DNA of 64,000 nucleotides from contig OY744532.1 of assembly GCA_963556195.1 (NCBI GenBank), positions 79,877,234 to 79,941,233 of the forward strand, in the 5' to 3' direction. Within the stretch, counting starts at the first letter, position 1, and every line of letters starts with the position of its first letter. This DNA comes from Sepiola atlantica (lineage: Eukaryota; Mollusca; Cephalopoda; Sepiida; Sepiolidae). The position numbers and the translations under genes are program-made. The notes beneath the pieces are model-generated. The model was not told where the DNA came from, did no database searches, and saw only the letters and a program-made list of their open reading frames with translations. This document shows, piece after piece, positions 8,622 through 18,235 of the stretch.

Positions 8622-8945
8622 TCTATTATATAAAGGGCAGTTGTCTGTATGTCTGTCTGTCTGTTTGTTTGTTTGTTTATATGTCCAGATACTCCTCCGA
8701 GAGTACCCAACAAACAGTCACACGGTTGACATCATTATGACCGGCCAGCCCCGGGACGTATAATATCTCAGAACCGGAAAAAAAAATGGACTCTTCGAGG
8801 GTCGACTGAGCACTTTTCTCCAATGGGGGGGTGCCTTTTTCCTCGATTTTCAACGTTGTTTAGTACTAATTTGAGAAAAAAACAAAGAATTTGAGAAATA
8901 ATGCACCGTCATGATTTTAACAGGAAATGACGTCAGAGGAAATCC
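8622..8945 (+). repeat. 5'-terminal segment E (copy 2)
   Basis: It has TCTATTATATAAAGGGCAGT, then TGTCTG/TGTTTG words, then the conserved body. The first CRE-like octamer is mutated to TGACATCA; the second (8928-8935) is intact TGACGTCA. Confidence 0.6.
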
Positions 8946-9225
8946 CTAACGGCTTTTTTTGAACATGAGTTTATAATGAAGCAAGTGTTGCTGAATCACA
9001 AACGGCACTTTTTTTGAACACGAGTCCATAGTCACGCATGGGTTGCTTACTTACTAACGGCACTTTTTTGAACATGAGTCCATAGTGATGCAAGGGTTGC
9101 TTAACTCATAACGGCACTTTTTGCTACATGCGTTTATAGTGACGCAAGTGTTGTTTAATCAATAACGGCACTTTTTTAACATGAGTACATAGTGAAGCAA
9201 GGGTTGCTTAATCCTAACCACATTT
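8946..9225 (+). repeat. ~54-bp tandem repeat family F (5 units)
   Basis: Five units of the ACGGCACTTTTTTGAACATG family, nearly collinear with 3541-3815, followed by the conserved linker (9226-9395). Confidence 0.88.
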
Positions 9226-9395
9226 TTTAACATCCTCCTAGGTATTACCTCCTCCTTTTTGAGAGGTGTGAAGTTAGTGTAGTATCAGTAAAATTAAAGT
9301 AATAAATAATTATGCTCCCCCACTGTTTTCACTAATATTTGTATGCTCCCCCATTGTTTTCACTAATATTTGTATACATATTGTATACATATTGA
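9226..9395 (+). repeat. Conserved linker with partial A units
   Basis: It has TATTACCTCCTCCTTTTTGA, then GTGTAGTATCAGTAAAATTA, and two shortened A-like fragments (GCTCCCCCACTGTTTTCACT and GCTCCCCCATTGTTTTCACT). Confidence 0.6.
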
Positions 9396-10020
9396 AAAAT
9401 TGGGGTGGGTGTGGGGGTGTCGGCATTCGCCGGTGTGAGCGCCTCAGGAGAAATTTGGGGGAGGGGGGGTATAGGCATTCGGCGGTGGGGCGCATCAGGC
9501 GAAATTTGGGGGAGGGTCAGCATTTGCCGGTGGGGCGCCTCAGGCAAAATTCGGGGAGGAGTGTCGGCATACGCAAGTATGATCGCCTCAGGCGAAATTT
9601 GGGGAGGAGTGTCGGCATTCGCCAGTATGAGCGCCTCAGGCCGAATTTGGGGGAGTGTCGGCATTCGCCGGTGTGAACGCGTCAGGCCGAATTTGGGGAG
9701 GAGGAGTGTCCGAATTTGGTGGAGGGAGGTACCGGCATTCGCCGGTGTGAGCGCCTCAGGCGAAATTTGGGGAGGCCGAATTTGGTGGAGGGGGGAGTTC
9801 CGGCATTCGCCGGTGTGAGCGCCTCAGGCCAAATCTGGGGAGGGTTAGTGTCGGTATTAGGGGAGGAGCGGCCGAATTTGGGGAGTAGTGTCGGCATTCG
9901 CCAGTATGAGCTCTTCAGACTGAATTTGGGGGAGTGTCGGCATTTACCGGTGTGAGCGCTTCACAGTCTCAGGCCGAATTTGGGGAGGGGAGCGCCTAAG
10001 GCGAAATTTGGAGGAGTACG
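9396..10020 (+). repeat. 48-bp tandem repeat family G (about 13 units)
   Basis: The longest G array. Units show GTGTCGGCATTCGCCGGTGT and GAGCGCCTCAGGCCGAATTT. Several units carry short deletions or a switch of GTGTGAGCG to GTGGGGCG. Confidence 0.88.
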
Positions 10021-10205
10021 AGTATTAGTCGCTCAGAGAGAGATCCTGAACGTGGGTGAGTATCAGACCGTACTTTAGGGGAGAGGAAGTGAAAAAAAGG
10101 AAAAGGGAATAAAAATAAAATGATAATCTGATTTTTGATTCGACAGTGTAAGATCGACACCTATCGGATAGGACTAGATAATACACTTTATCTCAAGGCA
10201 AAAAT
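10021..10205 (+). other. Spacer before the U2-like pair (copy 2)
   Basis: Unique sequence, partly shared with 4926-5059. It contains ATCCTGAACGTGGGTGAGTA. Nothing further was recognised. Confidence 0.4.
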
Positions 10206-10249
10206 GCCGAGAACAGATACTACACTTTGATCTTAGCCAAAAGACCAAG
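10206..10249 (-). pseudogene. U2 snRNA-like 5' domain, minus strand (copy 2)
   Basis: The minus strand reads CTTTTGGCTAAGATCAAAGT and GTAGTATCTGTTCTCGGC, as at 5060-5100. The U2 branch-point-pairing region is intact. Confidence 0.75.
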
Positions 10250-10517
10250 TAAATTAAAATTCTGAGGTTTTACTGGGGTATTTATAACCAAACTACACCT
10301 GAACAGCGGTCTATCCACTAGACACTGTTCAAATGACATTATTAAATTAATAACTAATAATAACTATGATTTTCTTTGAACAAACATTGTATAATACTAT
10401 TTAACAAATTCTTATATAACTTTTGAATATCAAGAATTAATTTTAGACTCCCCTAGGCCGTTTTTCTCTAATTCAACATAGCTTTCATACGCCATTACCG
10501 ATAATGACATTAATTCA

Positions 10518-10648
10518 CTTCTTTTGGCTAACATCAAAGTGTAGTATCTGTTTCGATGGATACTGCACCCCATAGACTGGTATCGTTTTGGCCTTCGGGG
10601 CTTCATTCCGCCGGTCTATGGGTTTGTCCTGTGCAGTTCTAAGAGGTC
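10518..10648 (+). pseudogene. U2 snRNA-like 5' domain fused to hairpin domain (copy 2)
   Basis: Nearly identical to 5389-5509 (CTTCTTTTGGCTAACATCAA, GTGTAGTATCTGTTTCGATG, CCCATAGACTGGTATCG, GGTCTATGGGTTTGTCC). Changes relative to that copy fall at only a few positions. One is in the hairpin right arm (CCGCCGGTCTATGG versus CCGTCGGTCTATGG) and leaves the closing stem intact. Confidence 0.6.
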
Positions 10649-10875
10649 AAATTCGATAGTAAATTCGAAATAATCTAATGTATTTATGTACTAATCCGAT
10701 AAAAATGCAGAGTCACTGTAAACATCCCATAATCCCTTGCCGGATGTACCCGGTCTTGCCCTAAATTGTGTCCGGTTGTATCAGATCATCCAATAACTTC
10801 TGTCCGGATGCATCAATAACAACATAGGAATCCTACGTTAAGAGTGTGTAGTGAAACAAGGGTTGCTCAATCACA
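10649..10875 (+). other. Spacer after the U2-like pair (copy 2)
   Basis: It corresponds to 5510-5735, including a single copy of CCCATAATCCCTTGCCGGAT. No gene was seen. Confidence 0.5.
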
Positions 10876-11040
10876 TCCGGGGAGGAGTGTCAGCATTCGC
10901 CAGTATGAGCGCCTCAGGCCGAATTTGGGGGAGTGTCGGCATTCGCCGGTGTGAGCGACTCAGGCCGAATTTGGTGGAGTGTCGGCATTCGCCGGTGGTG
11001 CGCCTCAGGCCAAATTTGGAGATGGGGGATTGTCGGCATA
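10876..11040 (+). repeat. 48-bp repeat family G remnant (about 3 units)
   Basis: Three units ending in TTTGGAGATGGGGGATTGTC. The same G-to-F junction is found at 6755 and 17325, so it is inherited rather than recreated. Confidence 0.85.
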
Positions 11041-11440
11041 ATGCAAAGTCACGATTTTAGCAGGAAATGACGTCAGAGGAAATCCCTAACGGTACTTTTT
11101 TGAACATGAGTTTATAGTGAAGCACGGGTTGCCTTATCCCAACGAAACATAAGTTTTTATTGAAGCAACTGTTGCTTAATCCCTAACGGCATTTTTTTGA
11201 ACATGAGTCCATAGTGAAGCAAGGGTTGCTTAATTCCTAACGGCACTTTTTTGAACATGAATCCACAGTGAAGCCAGGGTTGCTTAATCAATAACGGCAC
11301 TTTTTTGAACACGAGTTTGTAGTGAAGCCAGGGTTGCTTAATCCTAACTGCATTTCTTCTGTTGACATGATACCATCCTCCCAGGTATAACCTCCTTCTT
11401 TTTGAGAGGTGTGAAGTTAGTGTAGTATCAGTAAAATTAA
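11041..11440 (+). repeat. ~54-bp repeat family F (5 units) and linker
   Basis: An intact TGACGTCA octamer (11068-11075) precedes the F units. The units are followed by the linker (CTGTTGACATGATACCATCC) leading into repeat A. Shared with 17356-17756. Confidence 0.85.
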
Positions 11441-11740
11441 AGTAATAAATAATTATGCTCCACCATTGTTTTCACTAATATTTGTATACATATTAAATAA
11501 CGTCTCAATAAGTAAAGTAAAAAGAGAAATAATTATGCTCCACCATTGTTTTCACTAATATTTGTATACATATTAAATAACGTCTCAAGAAGTTAAGTAA
11601 GAAGAGAAATAATTATGCTCCGCCATTGTTTTCACTAATATTTGTATACATGTTAAATAACGTCGCAATAAGTAAAGTAAGAAGAGAAATAATTATGCAC
11701 CGCCATTGTTTTCACTAATAATTGTATACATGTTAAATGA
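11441..11740 (+). repeat. 80-bp tandem repeat family A (about 4 units)
   Basis: Same unit as at 6958, but only about four copies. The array ends at ATGTTAAATGACATTTTTTG, the A-to-B junction found in other copies. Confidence 0.92.
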
Positions 11741-14700
11741 CATTTTTTGTTTTGAACTCAAATATTTCGCAGGGTTGGGAGAGAGTGAAAAATTAGTTGG
11801 GAGTAGGGGGCTGGAGACATTGAGGGGTCGGAGAAAATTTTAGGAGTCAGGACGAACTTTTTAGGGGTCAGGCCAAATTTTTTTGTTTTTTTTTGTTTTG
11901 AAGTCAAAATATTTCTCAGGGTTGGGGGAGAGTGAAAAATTAGGGGGCTGGAGAGATTTAGGGGTCGGGGAAAATTTTAGGGGTCAGGACGAACTTTTTA
12001 GGGGTCAGGCCAAATTTTTTTCTTTTTTTTGGTTTTGAACTGAAAATATTTCTCAGGGTTGGGGGAGAGTGAAAAATTAGGGGGCTGGAGAGATTTAGGA
12101 GTCGGAGAAAATTTTAGGGGTCAGGCGGAACTTTTTAGGGGTCAGGCCAAATTTTTTTGTTTTTTTTTGTTTTGAACTCAAAATATTTCTCAGGGTTGGG
12201 GGAGAGTGAACAATTAGGGTACTGGAGAGATTTAGGGGTCGGGGAAAATTTTAGGGGTCATGACGAACTTTTTAGGGGTCACTCCAAATTTTTTTGTTTT
12301 TTTTGGTTTTGAAGTCAAAATATTTCTCATGGTTGGGGGAGAGTGAAAAATTAGGGGGCTAGAGAGATTTAGGGGTCGGGGAAAATTTTAGGGGTCAGGA
12401 CGAACTTTTTAGGGGTCAAGCAAAATTTTTTTCTTTTTTTTGGTTTTTAACTCAAAATATTTCTCAGGGTTGGAGGAGAGTGAAAAATTAGGGGGCTGGA
12501 GAGATTTAGGGGTCGGGGAAAATTTTAGGAGTCAGGACGAACTTTTTAGGGGTCAGGCCAAATTTTTTTGTTTTTTTTTGTTTTGAAGTCAAAATATTTC
12601 TCAGGGTTGGAGGAGAGTGAAAAATTAGGGGGCTGGAGAGATTTAGGAGTCGGAGAAAATTTTAGGGGTCAGGCGGAACTTTTTAGGGGTCAGGCCAAAT
12701 TTTTTTGTTTTTTTTTGTTTTGAACTCAAAATATATCTCATGGTTGGGGGAGAGTGAAAAATTAGGGGGCTGGAGAGATTTAGGGGTCGGGGAAAATTTT
12801 AGGGGTCAGGACGAACTTTTTAGGGGTCAGGCCAAATTTTTTTCTTTTTTTTGGTTTTGAACTCAAAATATTTCTCAGGGTTGGGGGAGAGTGAAAAATT
12901 AGGGGGCTGGAGAGATTTAGGAGTCGGAGAAAATTTTAGGGGTCAGGCGGAACTTTTTAGGGGTCAGGCCAAATTTTTTTGTTTTTTTTTGTTTTGAACT
13001 CAAAATATATCTCATGGTTGGGGGAGAGTGAAAAATTAGGGGGCTGGAGAGATTTAGGGGTCGGGGAAAATTTTAGGGGTCAGGACGAACTTTTTAGGGG
13101 TCAGGCCAAATTTTTTTCTTTTTTTTGGTTTTGAACTGAAAATATTTCTCAGGGTTGGGGGAGAGTGAAAAATTAGGGGGCTGGAGAGATTTAGGAGTCG
13201 GAGAAAATTTTAGGGGTCAGGCGGAACTTTTTAGGGGTCAGGCCAAATTTTTTTGTTTTTTTTTGTTTTGAACTCAAAATATATCTCATGGTTGGGGGAG
13301 AGTGAAAAATTAGGGGGCTGGAGAGATTTAGGGGTCGGGGAAAATTTTAGGGGTCAGGACGAACTTTTTAGGGGTCAGGCCAAATTTTTTTCTTTTTTTT
13401 TGGTTTTGAAGTCAAAATATTTCTCATGGTTGGGGGAGAGTTAAAAATTAGGGGGCTAGAGAGATTTAGGGGTCGGGGAAAATTTTAGGGGTCAGGCGGA
13501 ACTTTTTAGGGGTCAGGCCAAATTTTTTTGTTTTTTTTTGTTTTGAACTCAAAATATATCTCATGGTTGGGGGAGAGTGAAAAATTAGGGGGCTGGAGAG
13601 ATTTAGGGGTCGGGGAAAATTTTAGGGGTCAGGACGAACTTTTTAGGGGTCAGGCCAATTTTTTTTCTTTTTTTTTGGTTTTGAACTGAAAATATTTCTC
13701 AGGGTTGGGGGAGAGTGAAAAATTAGGGGGATGGAGAGATTTAGGGGTCGGGGAAAATTTTAGGGGTCAGGACGAACTTTTTAGGGGTCACTCCAAATTT
13801 TTTTCTTTTTTTTGGTTTTGAAGTCAAAATATTTCTCATGGTTGGGGGAGAGTGAAAAATTAGGGGGCTAGAGAGATTTAGGCGTCGGCGAAAATTTTAG
13901 GGGTCAGGACGAACTTTTTAGGGGTCAAGCAAAATTTTTTTCTTTTTTTTGGTTTTTAACTCAAAATATTTCTCAGGGTTGGAGGAGAGTGAAAAATTAG
14001 GGGGCTGGAGAGATTTAGGGGTCGGGGAAAATTTTAGGGGTCAGGACGAACTTTTTAGGGGTCAAGCAAAATTTTTTTGTTTTTTTTGGTATTTAACTCA
14101 AAATATTTCTCAGGGTTGGGGGATGGTGAACAATTAGGGGGCTGGAAAGATTTAGGGGTCGGGGAAAATTTTAGGGGTCAAGACGAACTTTTTAGGGGTC
14201 AGGCCAAATTTTTTTGTTTTTTTTTGTTTTGAAGTCAAAATATTTCTCAGGATTGGGGGAGAGTGAAAAATTAGGGGGCTGGAGAGATTTAGGGGTCGGG
14301 GAAAATTTTAGGGGTCAGGACGAACTTTTTAGGGGTCAGGCTAAATTTTTTTGTTTTTTTTCGTTTTGAAGTCAAAATATTTCTCAGGGTTGGAGGAAAG
14401 TGAAAAATTAGGGGGCTGGAGAGATTTAGGGGTCGGGGAAAATTTTAGGGGTCAGGATGAACTTTTTAGGGGTCAGGCCAAATTTTTTTGTTTTTTTTTG
14501 TTTTGAAGTCAAAATATATCTCATGGTTGTGGGAGAGTGAAACATTAGGGTGCTGGAGAGATTTAGGGGTCGGGGAAAATTTTAGGGGTCAGGACGAACT
14601 TTTAAGGGGTCAGGCCAAATTTTTTTGTTTTTTTTTGTTTTGAACTGAAAATATTTCTCATGGTTGGGGGAGAGTGAAAAATTAGGGGGCTGGAGAGATT

Positions 14701-14758
14701 TAGGGGTCGGGGAAAATTTTAGGGGTCAGGCCGAACTTTTTAGGGTCTGCCCAAATTT
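11741..14758 (+). repeat. ~137-bp tandem repeat family B (about 22 units, partly dimeric)
   Basis: Part of the array has a dimeric higher-order pattern. The variant GTCAGGCGGAACTTTTTAGG recurs at about 12672, 12946, 13219 and 13494, a spacing of about 274 bp. It alternates with standard GTCAGGACGAAC units. No coding meaning is assigned. Confidence 0.92.
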
Positions 14759-16035
14759 AGGGGTGGCGATATGTACGTATTTAGGTTCCACACCGGGGCG
14801 GCGATAGGTACTTATTTAGCATTCAGCGGTGGTGATAGGTACTTATATAGCATGTGCACATGGGCGGTAATAAGTACGTATATAGTATGCACACCGGGGC
14901 AGTGATAGGTATGTATTTAGCATGCGCACTGAGGCAGCGATCGGTTCATATGTAGCACGCGCACCGGGGCGGCGATAGGTACGTATATAGCACGCGCACA
15001 GGGGCGGCGAAAGGTACATATTTAAAATTCACACTGGGCGGCGAAAGGTACATATTTAAAATTCACACCGGGGCGGCGATAGGTACGTATTTAGCATTCA
15101 TGCCGGGGCGGCGATAGGTATGTATTTAGCATTCACACCGGGGCAGCGATAGGTATGTATTTAGCATTCACACCGGGGCAGCGATATGTACGTATTTAGC
15201 TTCTGCACCGGGGCGGCGATAGGTACGTATTTAGAATTCACACCGGGGCGGCAATAGGTATGTATTTAGAATTCACACCGGGGCGGCGATAGGTATGTAT
15301 TTAGCATTCGCACCGGGGCGGCGATATGTACGTATTTAGTTTCCACACCAGGGCGGCGATAGGTACGTATTCAGAATTCAGGGGTGGCGATAGCTACGTA
15401 TATAGCATGTACACATGGGCAGCAATAAGTACATACATAGCATGCGCTCTGCGGCGGCGATCAGTAAATATATTTCACGCGCACCGGGGCGGCGAAAGGT
15501 ATGTATTTCGCATTCGCACCGTAGTGGTGATAGGTACGTATTTAGCATTCGCACTGGGGCGGCTATAGGTACGTATTTAGCATTCGCACCAGGGCGGCTA
15601 TAGGTACGTATTTAGCATTCGCACTGGGCCGGCGATAGGTACGTATTTAGCATTCACACCAAAGCGGCAATATGTACATATTAATTATTCGCACTAGGGC
15701 AGCGATAGGTACTTATGCAGCATGCACACCGGGGCGCAATTGGTATGTCTTTAGTATTCGCACTAGGGCAGCGATAGGTACTTATGTAGCATGCACACCG
15801 GGGCGCAATAGGTATGTATTTAGTATTCACACCGGGGCAACGATAGGTACTATTTAGCATTCGCAACGGGGCGGCGATAGGTACTTAAATAGTATCTGCA
15901 CCGGGGCGGCGATAGGTACGTATATAGTATGTGCAGTGGGGCGGCGATAGGTATGTATATAGTATGCGCACCGGGGTGATGATAGATACGTATATAGTAT
16001 GAACACCGGGGTTGAGATAAGTACCTATATAGAAG
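14759..16035 (+). repeat. 35-bp minisatellite family C (copy 2, about 36 units)
   Basis: Nearly collinear unit by unit with 1677-2951, including rare variants such as the CACACCAAAGCGGCAATATG unit. The whole array was therefore copied as a block rather than expanded independently. Confidence 0.92.
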
Positions 16036-16284
16036 GCGCAGATAGAAATATGTCATACTATTACCCTGGGCAATATGGTGGGGAAGAAACAGCTTTTGCA
16101 AAAGGCAAAATTAGAAAGTAGCGGCGAAATGGGGCGACCAGGGAAGAGAAAGGTAGCAGATAAAGAGACGGCTATTGAGAGAGGGGGCGGACATAGAAGT
16201 TTGAATATAAAGATGTTACACACACGATCTTTCTTCAAATATATGTTTTTATGACCCCGAGCAACGCCGGGTAGCCCCGCTAGT
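16036..16284 (+). repeat. 3'-terminal segment D with hairpin (copy 2)
   Basis: Same as 2952-3223 with two short deletions (near 16045 and 16075). It ends GACCCCGAGCAACGCCGGGT, AGCCCCGCTAGT. Confidence 0.65.
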
Positions 16285-16605
16285 CTCCTATATAAAGGGC
16301 AGTTGTCTGTATGTTTGTCTGTTTGTTTGTCTGTTTGTATGTCCAGATACTCCTCCGAGAGGACCCAACAAACAGTCACACGGTTGACATCATTATAACC
16401 GGCCAGCCCCGGGACGTATAATATCTCAGAACCGGAAAAAAAAATGGACTCTTCGAGGGTCGACTGAGCACTTTTCTCCAATGGGGGGGTGCCTTTTTCC
16501 TCGATTTTCAACGTTGTTTAGTACTAATTTGAGAAAAAAACAAAGAATTTGAGAAATAATGCACCGTCATGATTTTAACAGGAAATGACGTCAGAGGAAA
16601 TCCCT
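16285..16605 (+). repeat. 5'-terminal segment E (copy 3)
   Basis: Same organisation as the other E segments. The first octamer is TGACATCA (mutated); the second, near 16587-16594, is TGACGTCA. Confidence 0.6.
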
Positions 16606-17070
16606 AACGGCTCTTTTTTGAACATGAGTTTATAGTGAAGCAAGTGTTGCTTAATCACAAACGGCACTTTTTTTGAACACGAGTCCATAGTCAAGCATGG
16701 GTTGCTTACTTACTAACGGCACTTTTTTGAACATGAGTCCATAGTGATGCAAGGGTTGCTTAACTCCTAACGGCACTTTTTGATACATGCGTTTATAGTG
16801 ACGCAAGTGTTGTTTAATCAATAACGGCACTTTTTTTAACATGAGTTCATAGTGAAGCAAGGGTTGCTTAATCCTAACCACATTTTTTCTGTTGACATGA
16901 TAACATCCTCCTAGGTATTACCTCCCCCTTTTTGAGAGGTGTGAAGTTAGTGTAGTATCAGTAAAATTAAAGTAATAAATAATTATGCTCCCCCACTGTT
17001 TTCACTAATATTTGTATGCTCCCCCATTGTTTTCACTAATATTTCTATACATATTGTATACATATTGAAA
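16606..17070 (+). repeat. ~54-bp repeat family F (5 units) and linker
   Basis: F units at 16606-16880, then a linker with two shortened A-like fragments, collinear with copy 2. Confidence 0.87.
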
Positions 17071-17355
17071 ACTTGGGGTGGGTGTGAGGGGGGGGGGTCG
17101 GCATTCGCCGGTGTGAGCGCCTCAGGAGAAATTTGGGGAAGAGGGGGGGGGTATCGGCATTCGGCGGTGGGGCGCCTCAGGCCAAATCTGGGGAGGGTGA
17201 GTGTCGGCATTCGGCGGTGGGGCGCCTCAGGCGAAATTCAGGGAGGAGTGTCGGCATTCGCCAGTATGAGCGCCTCAGGCCGAATTTGGTGGAGTGTCGG
17301 CATTCGCCGGTGGTGCGCCTCAGGCCAAATTTGGAGATGGGGGATTGTCGGCATA
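17071..17355 (+). repeat. 48-bp repeat family G (about 6 units)
   Basis: G units with poly-G runs at 17088-17097 and 17142-17150. The array passes straight to the GGAGATGGGGGATTGTC junction without the U2-like block. Confidence 0.87.
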
Positions 17356-17756
17356 ATGCAAAGTCACGATTTTAGCAGGAAATGACGTCAGAGGAAATCC
17401 CTAACGGCACTTTTTTGAACATGAGTTTATAGTGAAGCACGGGTTGCCTTATCCCAACGAAACATAAGTTTTTATTGAAGCAACTGTTGCTTAATCCCTA
17501 ACGGCATTTTTTGAACATGAGTCCATAGTGAAGCAAGGGTTGCTTAATTCCTAACGGCACTTATTTGAACATGAATCCACAGTGAAGCCAGGGTTGCTTA
17601 ATCAATAACGGCACTTTTTTGAACACGAGTTTGTAGTGAAGCCAGGGTTGCTTAATCCTAACTGCATTTCTTCTGTTGACATGATACCATCCTCCCAGGT
17701 ATAACCTCCTTCTTTTTGAGAGGTGTGAAGTTAGTGTAGTATCAGTAAAATTAAAG
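17356..17756 (+). repeat. ~54-bp repeat family F (5 units) and linker
   Basis: Nearly identical to 11041-11440, including the intact TGACGTCA upstream of the first unit. Confidence 0.86.
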
Positions 17757-18235
17757 TAATAAATAATTATGCTCCACCATTGTTTTCACTAATATTTGTA
17801 TACATATTAAATAACGTCTCAATAAGTAAAGTAAAAAGAGAAATAATTATGCTCCACCATTGTTTTCACTAATATTTGTATACATATTAAATAACGTCTC
17901 AAGAAGTAAAGTAAGAAGAGAAATAATTATGCTCCGCCATTGTTTTCACTAATATTTGTATACATATTAAATAACGTCTCAAGAAGTTAAGTAAGAAGAG
18001 AAATAATTATGCTCCGCCATTGTTTTAACTAATATTTGTATACATATTAAATAACGTCTCAAGAAGTTAAGTAAGAAGAGAAATAATTATGCTCCGCCAT
18101 TGTTTTCACTAATATTTGTATACATGTTAAATAACGTCTCAATAAGTAAAGTAAGAAGAGAAATAATTATGCACCGCCATTGTTTTCACTAATATTATGA
18201 GAAATAATTATGCACCGCCATTGTTTTCACTAATA
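17757..18235 (+). repeat. 80-bp tandem repeat family A (about 6 units)
   Basis: Regular 80-bp units. The last is broken by a short duplication (ATTATGAGAAATAATTATGC). Confidence 0.92.

Larger units (their letters stand above)
8622..16284 (+). mobile_element. Complete satellite-bearing Helentron-like element (copy 2, 7.66 kb)
   Basis: Both ends are visible: TCTATTATATAAAGGGCAGT at 8622 and the hairpin plus CCCCGCTAGT at 16284. The internal order is E, F, linker, G, inverted U2-like pair, G, F, linker, A, B, C, D. No helicase or replicase was recognised, so movement would need a partner element. The length is large for a non-autonomous rolling-circle element, and almost all of it is tandem repeats. 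The 3' end joins the next element's 5' end without intervening bases. Confidence 0.58.
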
